From NCBI GenBank assembly GCA_902771935.1, contig CACXYM010000003.1:52813-116812 (forward strand): a stretch of DNA of 64,000 nt. The letters run 5' to 3'. The notes under the pieces are model-generated. The model did not search any database, was not told the DNA's origin, and saw only the letters and a list, made by a program, of their open reading frames with translations. This stretch comes from an uncultured Bacteroidales bacterium (lineage in GTDB: Bacteria > Bacteroidota > Bacteroidia > Bacteroidales > Paludibacteraceae). The position numbers and the translations under genes are program-made. The stretch's first letter is position 1. The number at the start of each line of letters is the position of its first letter. Below, in pieces: positions 43,515-51,556 of the stretch.

Positions 43515-43997
43515 ATGGCAACAGTTCAACTTACTGATCCCGTTCATTCAATACATGGACGAATCGCAAAAGATCATTCCGTACATCGGAGAAAAACGTA
43601 TCGTGACGAACAAGGAAACATCATCGGAGAAGGCAAACAAGAACAGTATGATATCCTGAATCCGCGTAACTACAAGAAACATCCGCCTAAAGGCACCGAA
43701 CTCGCTAACATTAATCGTTGGCAGGAGGCATGCCACAGAACGACGCAAATTCTGCAAGTCGCACAGCCGGAAGAACTAACCAGAAAACAACGGCTAATCC
43801 ACGAATTCCGCCACGTGCCAACCTACTACACTCCGGAAGAAGCGCAAGAATTGTATAATGCGTATCAAGTTCAGTTTAAAGCTCAGTTATCTCGCAAAGT
43901 CGGCAAACACTATCTCCAATTCTCCGGCTTCGTCCGCGCAATGATCTACCAAGACCTCAAATCTGCGGAAACACAAGCCTCCGAACCAACTAACTAA
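43515..43997 (+). CDS. conserved hypothetical protein of Bacteroidales (160 aa)
   Basis: 160 aa, no signal peptide or membrane segment, basic and polar. It begins VQLTDPVHSIHGRIAKDHSVHRRKTYRDEQGNIIGEGKQEQYDI and ends with a helical part (YYTPEEAQELYNAYQVQFKAQLSRKVGKHYLQFSGFVRAMIYQDL). I recall similar unnamed proteins in Bacteroidales, often of the form 'DPI..IHGK.....Y..R.....G', but know no function. It has its own promoter, a long repeat-bearing leader and a strong terminator, so it is a monocistronic unit. Confidence 0.75.
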   Translation: MATVQLTDPVHSIHGRIAKDHSVHRRKTYRDEQGNIIGEGKQEQYDILNPRNYKKHPPKGTELANINRWQEACHRTTQILQVAQPEELTRKQRLIHEFRHVPTYYTPEEAQELYNAYQVQFKAQLSRKVGKHYLQFSGFVRAMIYQDLKSAETQASEPTN

Positions 43998-44023
43998 ACT
44001 CAACCATCTTTAACAAATAGCAC

Positions 44024-44058
44024 AAAAAAATGCGGAACAATCACATTCCGCATTTTTT
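44024..44058 (+). terminator. rho-independent terminator after 160-aa gene
   Basis: AAAAAAATGCGGAA / TTCCGCATTTTTT around an 8-nt loop, 27 bp downstream of the stop. Confidence 0.87.
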
Positions 44059-44081
44059 GTAGTTCGTGTCAATCCTATGTA

Positions 44082-44119
44082 TAAGTAAAGACTTCTGATA
44101 TAGCACAGTCAGTTGCGAT
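44082..44119 (-). terminator. rho-independent terminator, GTGCAG family copy 2
   Basis: Minus strand CAAAGTGCAG / CTGCAC followed by nine T; same stem as at 20233 and 49001. It lies about 150 bp downstream of the stop at 44273. Confidence 0.75.
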
Positions 44120-44272
44120 TATACAAATCCGGTCTTTGAGACTTTTTCGCCGCAAAGGTACAACATTTTTATGATATCTGCAAAAAAAAAGTGCAGAAAT
44201 ACTCAAATTCCTGCACTTTGTCGAGTAGCAAATGCGTATGTGTTATCCGTTTCTTGCGCTTGTGTTGAAGTT

Positions 44273-45100
44273 TTAGAACTTCAGCGCCAGGCCGACACCG
44301 TTTCCTCCTACGTTGAAGTTTAAGGACATCGGGGCTTGTTGCTTGGCGCAACTCTCATTGTAAACTTCGTGCGAATTGTTCTTTTTGATGGAGCCGATAA
44401 TTAACAGCGGCACGCTGGCAGACAGAGCTGCAGAACCGAAGGAAAGGAGAACCGCTCCAGAATAGAAACAAGCCTCTTGCTCAGATGTTAAACTTGAACT
44501 TGAGTTAATAACTTGTCCGGTTGACTTATTATAGGTATATTTAACAGTATAAACACCCCAATCTCCTGCAGCGGCTAACGCGATACCAGCCAAAAATAGT
44601 CCTGAACCACCTCCAAACAAACCCCATCCTGTATAGAATAGTTTGCGACCGGTATTATAGCTGTCCCAAGCATCCTTGCAATTGTTCTTGATGTACTCGA
44701 AATATACTTCTTCGTGCATGCGGAGATTGCCGAGCCAGTAGTAATCATCGTCATCTTTTCTGATGGTCACTCCGGGTTGATATGCTGGAGCTTTGTCGCC
44801 TTCCAAGAGCGTTACAGTACCTTGTCCCGTCGGTTGATAGGTGGTCGGCTGTGGTTTTTGTTCTTCCTGCTTGAAGGTTTGAACGTTGCCATTCTTGTAA
44901 ATGATGGAAGCCAGTTCGGACGTCGCAATAACGAATGTCGGACCCTCGAGGTTGTCCATTCGTTTGTACTTAATTTCGTTTTTAGACACTTCCAGAATCT
45001 GAGCGTCAATTCGTTCAGATGCGGTTGTGATGATTATGTCCTGTGCCCATATCGGCGCGAGAACTGCTACGCAGAGCAGTGTAAGTAAAAATTTTTTCAT
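44273..45100 (-). CDS. hypothetical exported protein, 275 aa
   Basis: 275 aa from the ATG at 45100, which starts the signal peptide (MKKFLLTLLCVAVLAPIWAQ); the frame extends to 45166. After it, DIIITTASERIDAQILEVSKNEIKYKRMDNLEGPTFVIATSELASIIYKNGNVQTF is a small beta domain common at the start of Bacteroidetes exported proteins. Then come a Gln/Pro linker and a C-terminal half with two hydrophobic stretches (GWGLFGGGSGLFLAGIALAAAG; FYSGAVLLSFGSAALSASVPLLIIGS). Probably envelope-anchored; function unknown. Terminator of the GTGCAG family downstream; no clear promoter found. Confidence 0.72.
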   Translation of the reverse strand: MKKFLLTLLCVAVLAPIWAQDIIITTASERIDAQILEVSKNEIKYKRMDNLEGPTFVIATSELASIIYKNGNVQTFKQEEQKPQPTTYQPTGQGTVTLLEGDKAPAYQPGVTIRKDDDDYYWLGNLRMHEEVYFEYIKNNCKDAWDSYNTGRKLFYTGWGLFGGGSGLFLAGIALAAAGDWGVYTVKYTYNKSTGQVINSSSSLTSEQEACFYSGAVLLSFGSAALSASVPLLIIGSIKKNNSHEVYNESCAKQQAPMSLNFNVGGNGVGLALKF

Positions 45101-45212
45101 TGCAGTATAAATTAAAATATTAAGAATTATGATTAATTGTTCTTGCGATATAATTTTGTGTTGCACCTATTTTTTATCAGATTTTCGGCAGACTCCGTTA
45201 TATTATATTATG

Positions 45213-47723
45213 TTATTTCAACACAATATCTTGTCCTGTTAACGTATATGTCTTTTCACCATGAAGAATATAAATTTGTCCGTTGTGGAGGAGTTTGCGG
45301 GTGTGCGTCCTATACGAATCTTCCTCTATATTCGATAAAGGAGTGGACGCGTGTTTAACACAAGAATATGTCATTTCTTCCGTATCGGAATTAAATGTAA
45401 AGGTAATATCATAGAGGGCATCTTCCGAAACGGTCAGATTATCACCGAACTTGCCCCCTTGACCATAATCGAAATTATCCATTTCTCCAGATGGTTGCCC
45501 GTTTTTGGTCCGAATCTTAAAACCATAGCTGGTAGTAGTGATATGTACTAGCGATGCCTGCCAAGTGTATAGATTGCCGTCTCGAACAGGTGTCCCCAGC
45601 GGATATACATTTCCCCACTGCCAATCTGACGGATCCGGGATGGCGCCTTCTTGGTTGGCGATAGCATCACCAATAAGTTCAAGTTCGCAGTCCTCATAGC
45701 TCGGTTTAATTAGCGTTCCATCTTCAAACAGGAAGCACTTCCAAACAGGTGCCGCCTTATAAAGCGGTACTGATTCCTCAGGAACTATCAGCAAGCATGC
45801 CGATCGGTCAATACCATAAAAAACGGATTTGCTAATAGGTTGAGGTGTAGTTGCATTGTTACATATAGTGTCCAAAGATGTACAGTTGAAGAAGGCGCCA
45901 TCTCCAATGCTTGTGACAGTATTCGGTATGGAGATAGAAGTCAAGCCAATGCATCCAAAGAAAGCATATGTTCCTATAGAATTAAGCTCTTCGGATAGGT
46001 GAATCTTTTTGAATAATGTTCGGTAATTATACCATGGTGAAGTATTCCAGTCGTAATTATACATATCACCAGAGCCTATTATTTCAAGTTCTGATGTATT
46101 GCAATTTATCTTCCATACCAAATCATCTCCGCATTTTCCATAGGCAGTAATACAAGGCGTTGGTTCTTCATGAGGGAAGAAGTCTTCCCATTGATTGGCT
46201 ATCTTGTATAGGTCTATACTGGCATCTGGAAGATGCAGCGTAATAGTTTTATCTATATCTCTAAATACTGCGGTCCCGCAAATCGGTGGAGTGAGTGCTT
46301 TACATGTAATCTCTTTGACATTGGAACAGCCGCTGAATGCATAATCACCAATGGATGTAATGCCCTTAGGCAAAAATATATATTCTATAGAATCTCTGAA
46401 CGGATACCAAGGAGCTTCATTCAGTTCCCAATTGGCTGTCATGTCGCCAATACCCATTATTGTTAGGACACTGCTGTCGCAACTGACTATCCACCCCAAG
46501 CCGTCGCCGCACATTCCGTACCCAGCAATACAAACGGAAGTTGTATCAATTAAGAAGTCTTTCCATACAGGGGCTGATTTGTATAAACCATATGACTCGG
46601 CAGGAACTAATAATAGGCAAGTAGATTTGTTAACATCGCCAAATACGCCCTCTGTAATCTGTTGTGGAATCTCCGCATGATTATAAATAATAGAAAGGTT
46701 GTTGCAACCTTCGAACGCATTATACCCAATGCTTGTGACGCTATTAGGAATAGTAATAGAAGTTAGTTGACTCATGCCATAGCACAAATACCTTGGGATG
46801 GTTTCCACATTCTCTCCGAATGTAAAAGATGTGATCTGACTATATATAAAACTGAAAGGAAAATAAAAACCACTTGAAGGCGTGGCACAATTTTTTGCCT
46901 CCCATACAATACTCGTCAGATTAGTGCAACCATCGCAAACCGCATCTTCAATGCTTGTGACGCTATTGGGGATGGTAATACTTGTCAAACCGACGCAACC
47001 AGAGAAAGCACGTTCTTTGATGCATGTGACGCTATTTGGAATTTCAATACTCGTCAGACCAGTACATTCAGAGAAAGCATATCTTCCAATAATTGTGACG
47101 CTATTGGGAATGGTGATAGAAGTCAATTTATTCAGACCACTGCAACATCCTGCAGGAATGTACTCAACTTCATTTCCAAAGGAAAAGAATTCTACATAAC
47201 TGCCCCATGACATTATACTCTCGGTATAATTCTTTGCATTCCATGTTACAGATATTAGATTGGAGCAAAAATAGAATGCACCATCTCCAATGCTTGTGAC
47301 GTTTTTTGGGATGGTGATACTTGTTAGACCAGAGCAATATTCGAAAGCAGAATTTCCTATAGTTGTGACGCTGTTGGGAATGGTGATACTTGTTAGACCA
47401 GAGCAACCTTCGAAAGCAGAATTTCCTATAGTTGTGACGCTATTGGGAATGGTCACATTCATCAAACCGGTGCAACCATAGAAAGCATAATCGCCAATGC
47501 TTGTAACACTGTTGCCAATAGACACTTCAGTTATTGATGAACGATACAAATACCAAGGAACGTCTCTGTATCCAAAATCATACATTACTCCGATACCGCT
47601 AATAGTAAGCACTCCATCCTTTAAATCCCACGTGAGGTTTTCGCCGCATGTTCCGCTTTCGGCAAACAGTGTTCCTACGCTTGCTGCAAGCGCGAGAAAA
47701 AGAGTAAATAATGTTTTTTTCAT
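45213..47723 (-). CDS. BspA-type leucine-rich-repeat surface protein, likely T9SS cargo
   Basis: 836 aa with a signal peptide (SVGTLFA). At least nine BspA/LRR_5 units of about 23 residues (pattern CTGLTSITIPNSVTSIGDYAF) in three blocks (about 60-350, 435-480, 560-600). Each block is introduced by a CG..L.W.......L.I.G.G.M......PW..YR module (about 26-60, 400-435, 525-560). Residues about 665-770 (WQWGNVYPLGTPVRDGNLYTWQASLVHITTTSYGFKIRTKNG) resemble SusE/SusF-like starch-binding modules. The end TRKLLHNGQIYILHGEKTYTLTGQDIVLK looks like a Bacteroidales C-terminal sorting-type signal. Adhesion or polymer binding at the surface is likely. Confidence 0.88.
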   Translation of the reverse strand: MKKTLFTLFLALAASVGTLFAESGTCGENLTWDLKDGVLTISGIGVMYDFGYRDVPWYLYRSSITEVSIGNSVTSIGDYAFYGCTGLMNVTIPNSVTTIGNSAFEGCSGLTSITIPNSVTTIGNSAFEYCSGLTSITIPKNVTSIGDGAFYFCSNLISVTWNAKNYTESIMSWGSYVEFFSFGNEVEYIPAGCCSGLNKLTSITIPNSVTIIGRYAFSECTGLTSIEIPNSVTCIKERAFSGCVGLTSITIPNSVTSIEDAVCDGCTNLTSIVWEAKNCATPSSGFYFPFSFIYSQITSFTFGENVETIPRYLCYGMSQLTSITIPNSVTSIGYNAFEGCNNLSIIYNHAEIPQQITEGVFGDVNKSTCLLLVPAESYGLYKSAPVWKDFLIDTTSVCIAGYGMCGDGLGWIVSCDSSVLTIMGIGDMTANWELNEAPWYPFRDSIEYIFLPKGITSIGDYAFSGCSNVKEITCKALTPPICGTAVFRDIDKTITLHLPDASIDLYKIANQWEDFFPHEEPTPCITAYGKCGDDLVWKINCNTSELEIIGSGDMYNYDWNTSPWYNYRTLFKKIHLSEELNSIGTYAFFGCIGLTSISIPNTVTSIGDGAFFNCTSLDTICNNATTPQPISKSVFYGIDRSACLLIVPEESVPLYKAAPVWKCFLFEDGTLIKPSYEDCELELIGDAIANQEGAIPDPSDWQWGNVYPLGTPVRDGNLYTWQASLVHITTTSYGFKIRTKNGQPSGEMDNFDYGQGGKFGDNLTVSEDALYDITFTFNSDTEEMTYSCVKHASTPLSNIEEDSYRTHTRKLLHNGQIYILHGEKTYTLTGQDIVLK

Positions 47724-47785
47724 AATTGTCTCCCTAAATTCGTGTCGGGTGCTTATATGTTATAATTTATTCTCCGATAGTTAGC

Positions 47786-47802
47786 CCCGAATCGGATTCG
47801 GG
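47786..47802. repeat. 17-bp perfect palindrome CCCGAATC-G-GATTCGGG
   Basis: Between two minus-strand genes, 27 bp downstream of the lipoprotein stop. No T-tract follows, so a simple terminator is doubtful. Compare the palindrome at 43129. Confidence 0.7.
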
Positions 47803-47829
47803 ATTAATAGACGGAGTACTTATCTCCGA

Positions 47830-48879
47830 TTATACCCCTCCGACTTTGGACACGGTAAATTCGATTGTTAGAATTCCATTACTGAAAATAACTTCATATG
47901 TCGGATAAACATATCCGTCCTTTCCTTCCGGCAGATTATAGTTGTCACTATCCGCTCCAAACACAATATATCCATCTTCATCTATGTTTGTAATAATCTG
48001 CAAATAGTGTCCTGCTTCCTTAATCTTTGCAATATACGCTTTTACATCTTCGGCTGTGGCACCGTCAATCTTAACAATCACATATGCCACGTCGTCAATA
48101 TTGCACTTCGGTAGCCAGTCCACCTTAGAATTATTCACACTCTTGCCCCATTCAAACACTCGGTCCACTTCCATTGAGGCAATCTTGCCCGAACCGGTAT
48201 ATTTGAACACATAACCTTTATCCTCCATATCCTTTGGATATAATTCGCTCAGCCACTGGCAATTCATTTTTTTGTATTGAAGCACCATCTTCGAAGGCGG
48301 AACAATCGGTCCTTGCGTTTGATAACGTTTGGCAATCTCTTTGTAAGTACCTTCAAAATCGGAAGCGTCTGCAATCTTTGTATAGCTACTCAAGTACATA
48401 AAATGTGGTCCGTATGTAGCTTCCATCATCTCTTTTGACGACTCGTCCCATTCCGTCTGAGTTTTGTAGAAGATGGTATCTTTGAAATCGTTTGTGAAGA
48501 CATTGTCGTCCATTTCATTGTAATATTCCTGCCAGAATTCATAAGTACTCCACTTACCGTCGTAAGCATGATATGCGCCAAACTGACAACTGGTCATCAG
48601 GGCGCCCTTTGCCTCTGTTCTCGGGAAATCCGTTACATCTTCGATATGGAAAGCACTTCCGTCCGTTCCTTTTGCGAGTAACTGGTTGCCGTTCATGTAG
48701 ATACCCGGAGCGGCTTTGCGGTATGCCTCTGCCCAGCCGGTTGCTGGATTATCCGGATCGGTTGGTTTGCTCGGGTCTTGGGTTGTCTGCTCTTCAGGTG
48801 CGTTCGTTTTCTTTTCATTGCAGGCCGTGAACATCGTTACAACTGCAAAGCACATCAGTGCCAGATAAATTTTCTTCAT
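47830..48879 (-). CDS. hypothetical lipoprotein, 349 aa
   Basis: Lipoprotein signal with lipobox (MFTAC, Cys near residue 20) followed by an acidic/Thr/Pro linker. The mature part is soluble, with YRKAAPGIYMNGNQLLAKGTDGSAFHIEDVTDFPR and a C-terminal segment ending EVIFSNGILTIEFTVSKVGGV; no family recognised with confidence. The ATYGPHFMYLSSYTKIADASDFEGTYKEIAKRY part looks helical. Likely periplasmic or surface exposed. A promoter lies 64 bp upstream; the LRR gene is downstream on the same strand after 106 bp. Confidence 0.7.
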   Translation of the reverse strand: MKKIYLALMCFAVVTMFTACNEKKTNAPEEQTTQDPSKPTDPDNPATGWAEAYRKAAPGIYMNGNQLLAKGTDGSAFHIEDVTDFPRTEAKGALMTSCQFGAYHAYDGKWSTYEFWQEYYNEMDDNVFTNDFKDTIFYKTQTEWDESSKEMMEATYGPHFMYLSSYTKIADASDFEGTYKEIAKRYQTQGPIVPPSKMVLQYKKMNCQWLSELYPKDMEDKGYVFKYTGSGKIASMEVDRVFEWGKSVNNSKVDWLPKCNIDDVAYVIVKIDGATAEDVKAYIAKIKEAGHYLQIITNIDEDGYIVFGADSDNYNLPEGKDGYVYPTYEVIFSNGILTIEFTVSKVGGV

Positions 48880-48942
48880 AATGTAAATGTTTTAGTTGTT
48901 AGTTTGAAAACATCTAAGTTTTATATTATTCATTTCACGTTG

Positions 48943-48973
48943 CAAAATTATATCTTTTTTTTGACATATGCAA
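48943..48973 (-). promoter_or_regulatory. Bacteroidota promoter for lipoprotein 47830-48879
   Basis: Minus strand TTG (48973-48971), 20-bp spacer, TAATTTTG (48950-48943), 63 bp upstream of the ATG. Confidence 0.76.
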
Positions 48974-49000
48974 ATTTAATTTACTTTTTTCTCACATGCA

Positions 49001-49036
49001 CAAAAAAAAGTGCAGAATTTATGATTTTCTGCACTT
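49001..49036 (-). terminator. rho-independent terminator, GTGCAG family copy 3
   Basis: Minus strand GAAGTGCAGAAAATC / ATTCTGCACTTTTTTTT; closes the ABC transporter operon ending at 49044. Confidence 0.83.
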
Positions 49037-49043
49037 CCCTCCT

Positions 49044-50069
49044 TTAATCATCATTGATATTCGGTTGGATCAGTTGTGTGCGCCAGGACGTGAAACGCAA
49101 GCGGATAGGCAGTAGCCATCGTTCAATGCGCTGCGCAAGCGGTCGTTCGCCGTCCGGCACAATCTCACAAGCGACCTGCTCAAACGTCTTCGCATCCACA
49201 GCATAATAACGCGAGTCGGTGGCAGTATATTCGGTAATCGTCCAGTGGAAGAGGTCACCGACAATAGTTATCTGCATCTGCTGCGGATCGTACGCATCGA
49301 TACCAACCATAACCGTCTGTCCATCTCTCGTGACCGCGAAGAGTTGGTCGTCATTAGATACTACCAAACCTATCAACTGTCTGTTCGCCGGCTCTACTGT
49401 AAAGACTTGCTTCCAGCCGTTTGTATTATCGGTCTTTATCTCACGTACCCACGGCACTCCCTTAACCATCTTGAGTTGGAAGAGTCGGTCATTAGCATCG
49501 GTACTATTTCCCCAGATGAGTTGCACGGGGAAGGTAAATCCGTGTTTAGTCAATTCGCGTGAGAATGAAAGCGACTTGGCCTTATTGACCTTATTCGTCT
49601 CGCAATCTATAAACTCCAATCCGTTTGTAGTAACTCGGAACACATCCGGTGGAAGTTGTAGATCCACTCTGCCGGATGCCGATTCAAGCAAAGTGTATAA
49701 TCCGACAGCCGGTTTGTTAAGTTGCTTAGGCGAAGTCTTGAAATGAAAAGCATTCTGTTGTATCAGTTTAGGAGTAAGCGCTACGCCATACAGCGAATCG
49801 GGTAGGCGTCCTTCTGCTACTAATTGACGGAAAGCAAAAAGGGGCAACAGACTATCTGCCTGTGCTTTGCTAAACTCCTGCCCGCGGAAATCTACATAGC
49901 GGACTTGCTTATTGCTACTCTCAAAGCGAATAAACGTACTATCTAAACACGAGTACACAACAAATGGCATTTTGTCCGTACGTGGTATAACTAATTCGTA
50001 TAGTGCCGGTAACAACCAAGCTATCACAATTAGCGATAGAGCGATGATAAGGTATTTAATATATCTCAT
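49044..50069 (-). CDS. DUF4857-type ABC-transporter-associated membrane-anchored protein
   Basis: 341 aa with an N-terminal membrane anchor (YIKYLIIALSLIVIAWLLPALYELVIP). The rest is a periplasmic beta-rich domain: SKQVRYVDFRGQEFSKAQADSLLPLFAFRQLVAEGRLPDSLYGVALTPKLI, LQLPPDVFRVTTNGLEFIDCETNKVNKAKSL, and RYYAVDAKTFEQVACEIVPDGERPLAQRIERWLLPIRLRFTSWRTQLIQPN. I recognise this as the DUF4857 pattern, typically the third gene after an ABC ATPase and permease in Bacteroidales. Function unknown. Its ATG overlaps the permease stop (ATGA, 50066-50069). Confidence 0.8.
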   Translation of the reverse strand: MRYIKYLIIALSLIVIAWLLPALYELVIPRTDKMPFVVYSCLDSTFIRFESSNKQVRYVDFRGQEFSKAQADSLLPLFAFRQLVAEGRLPDSLYGVALTPKLIQQNAFHFKTSPKQLNKPAVGLYTLLESASGRVDLQLPPDVFRVTTNGLEFIDCETNKVNKAKSLSFSRELTKHGFTFPVQLIWGNSTDANDRLFQLKMVKGVPWVREIKTDNTNGWKQVFTVEPANRQLIGLVVSNDDQLFAVTRDGQTVMVGIDAYDPQQMQITIVGDLFHWTITEYTATDSRYYAVDAKTFEQVACEIVPDGERPLAQRIERWLLPIRLRFTSWRTQLIQPNINDD

Positions 50070-50734
50070 TGTTTTCCAAGTTTAAAGCGATATATGGAAT
50101 AGAAAGGAAGGCAGACTGTAGCAATTAACACTACTAGCAGCCAGGGCCACATAGTAATATAGCACGCAGGTTGAGTTGTGAGGAAACAGAGTGCTACCAA
50201 TGGCGCGCCAATTAGGAAGTTCACACAGCGCATTTTCCAAAGCGGTTCCAATAGACACCATGAAGTAACATTATAACCAATGAATCCACCTATGTACCAC
50301 GGCAAGCACGTAATAAATGTTCTCCAAACCAGTTCGCGCGGGAGCCATAGCTGCTCTACAATTGACAGCGTCACAGCATCAATGCTGAAAAGGAGGCACA
50401 AACCTATCAGGCTGCTCAAAAGCATAATCCCGATAGATTGGGAATAATCAATGGGTAAGTGCAGGGTCAAGCGTATTCGTTTATTTTGCATCTCTGGTAG
50501 CCATTGGCACAAGGCAATGCATATACCTGTGATTAAGGGCAAGTACGTTAATTGGTTAATCATTAGTACATCCCGACTTATCATAGTTGCCCATGTCTCT
50601 ACGGTGCCGGCTGACAGAAGAGTGGCACGCAGTGCGAGAAGGAGATAGGTTATCAGACCAATATGTATCACGAAGGCAAGGCACCATACAAGGCGCAACT
50701 TGAGCCATTCTTTATAAAATATTGCGTGTACCAT
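50066..50734 (-). CDS. ABC transporter permease
   Basis: 222 aa with about six membrane helices and no soluble domain. Conserved-looking spots: MVHAIFYKEWLKLRLVW (ABC-2-type cytoplasmic start) and RIRLTLHLPIDYSQSIGIMLL between helices, as in ABC-2 permeases (KEW.K.R start). It pairs with the ATPase directly upstream (2-bp gap) and the DUF4857 protein downstream. Substrate and direction are unknown; ABC-2 permeases are often exporters. The regulatory link with TonB receptors makes a role with a metal or cofactor possible (inference). Confidence 0.8.
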   Translation of the reverse strand: MVHAIFYKEWLKLRLVWCLAFVIHIGLITYLLLALRATLLSAGTVETWATMISRDVLMINQLTYLPLITGICIALCQWLPEMQNKRIRLTLHLPIDYSQSIGIMLLSSLIGLCLLFSIDAVTLSIVEQLWLPRELVWRTFITCLPWYIGGFIGYNVTSWCLLEPLWKMRCVNFLIGAPLVALCFLTTQPACYITMWPWLLVVLIATVCLPFYSIYRFKLGKQ

Positions 50735-50736
50735 AA

Positions 50737-51450
50737 TTAGTATTTACCGGTTAAATCAATAAACGTATCTTCCAGCGTCTTCTGAGGCGTAATCAGTTCA
50801 CTTACAGGACATTGTTTGAGAATATGTCCATAGTCCATGATGATGCAATCGTCCACAAGTCGTTCCAAGTCTTGAATGATATGGGACGTGAGAAACACTG
50901 TTTTCTCTCCGCGTTTGCAGAAGTCTCGTAAGTATTCAACAAACAGCCGTCTGTAGCCAGGGTCTAATCCTAATGAGAAATCATCCAAAATGAGCAATTC
51001 GGGATCTTGAGCCATCAGTAGTCCTAATGCCACTTGGCTCCGTTGTCCGTTCGACATCTGGCTGAGCGACTGATAATCCTTAACTTGTAGTAATCGCATC
51101 AGTTCATAGTATGCGTCTCGGTTCCATTTAGGAAAGAATGGAGCATAGAATCGCTCTATTTGTGCAATGGTCATAAACGGATATTGTACATGTCCCTCAA
51201 GCAGTAGTCCAATTCGAGCGCGTACTTTGGAGGGCATCGTACGTATATCATAACCTAAAAGTCGGCATGAGCCGGAGTGAGGCTGAATAAATCCTGAGAG
51301 GATATTGATTGTGGTCGTCTTGCCGGTGCCGTTTTTACCTAATAGACCAAGTATGCGTCCCCGTGGTACAGAAAAAGACATGTTCTCGTAGATAAGTCGT
51401 TTCCCGTAATAGTGGGTGACGTGGTCATATTCTATCATATTTGTATCCAT
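50737..51450 (-). CDS. ABC transporter ATP-binding protein
   Basis: 237 aa from the ATG at 51450. An in-frame ATG at 51438 (MIEYDH) is the alternative; the frame extends to 51684 but crosses the promoter. Walker A GLLGKNGTGKTTTIN (about 36-50), Q-loop region LLLEGHVQYPF, signature MSNGQRSQVALGLLM (a variant of LSGGQ), Walker B PELLILDDFSLGLDPG, H-loop TVFLTSHIIQ. The DDF-S in Walker B instead of DEP-T is a subfamily feature. The start lies 8 nt behind TACTTTTG, so the leader is extremely short. Divergent from the TonB receptor at 51557; both share one dyad. Confidence 0.88.
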   Translation of the reverse strand: MDTNMIEYDHVTHYYGKRLIYENMSFSVPRGRILGLLGKNGTGKTTTINILSGFIQPHSGSCRLLGYDIRTMPSKVRARIGLLLEGHVQYPFMTIAQIERFYAPFFPKWNRDAYYELMRLLQVKDYQSLSQMSNGQRSQVALGLLMAQDPELLILDDFSLGLDPGYRRLFVEYLRDFCKRGEKTVFLTSHIIQDLERLVDDCIIMDYGHILKQCPVSELITPQKTLEDTFIDLTGKY

Positions 51451-51458
51451 AGCGACTG

Positions 51459-51489
51459 CAAAAGTACTGCTTTTTTTCCAATTAACCAA
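51459..51489 (-). promoter_or_regulatory. Bacteroidota promoter of ABC operon
   Basis: Minus strand TTG (51489-51487), 20-bp spacer, TACTTTTG (51466-51459). Confidence 0.86.
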
Positions 51490-51504
51490 GCCTATACCCC
51501 TAAA

Positions 51505-51522
51505 ATCCCAACTAATGGGGAT
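51505..51522. promoter_or_regulatory. conserved dyad, site 1 (shared by divergent promoters)
   Basis: ATCCC-AACTAATG-GGGAT, perfect 5-bp arms. On the plus side its last T (51522) is the first T of the -33 TTG for the TonB operon. On the minus side it ends 15 bp upstream of the -33 TTG of the ABC operon. The flank TACCCCTAAAAT on the left is shared with site 2: 26 of 32 positions (51495-51526 vs 58571-58602) are identical. Confidence 0.8.
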
Positions 51523-51552
51523 TGTGCAGGTGGGTAAAAAGCAGTACTTTTG
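51522..51552 (+). promoter_or_regulatory. Bacteroidota promoter of TonB/DUF4876/DUF6850 operon
   Basis: TTG (51522-51524), 20-bp spacer ending AAAAAGCAG, TACTTTTG (51545-51552). Only CACC separates it from the GTG start. Confidence 0.86.
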
Positions 51553-51556
51553 CACC

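Noticed and set aside
43515-43997. Mobile-element or phage origin for the 160-aa gene
   Set aside because: No integrase, transposase, direct target repeat or att-like sequence nearby; it looks like an ordinary monocistronic gene.
45145-45160. TAATTTTG on the plus strand near 45150 as a promoter
   Set aside because: No plus-strand gene follows and no TTG at the right spacing was found.
51416-51556. N-terminal extension of the TonB receptor at 51557 from an ATG at 51416
   Set aside because: This stretch contains both divergent promoters and the dyad; the signal peptide begins at GTG 51557.
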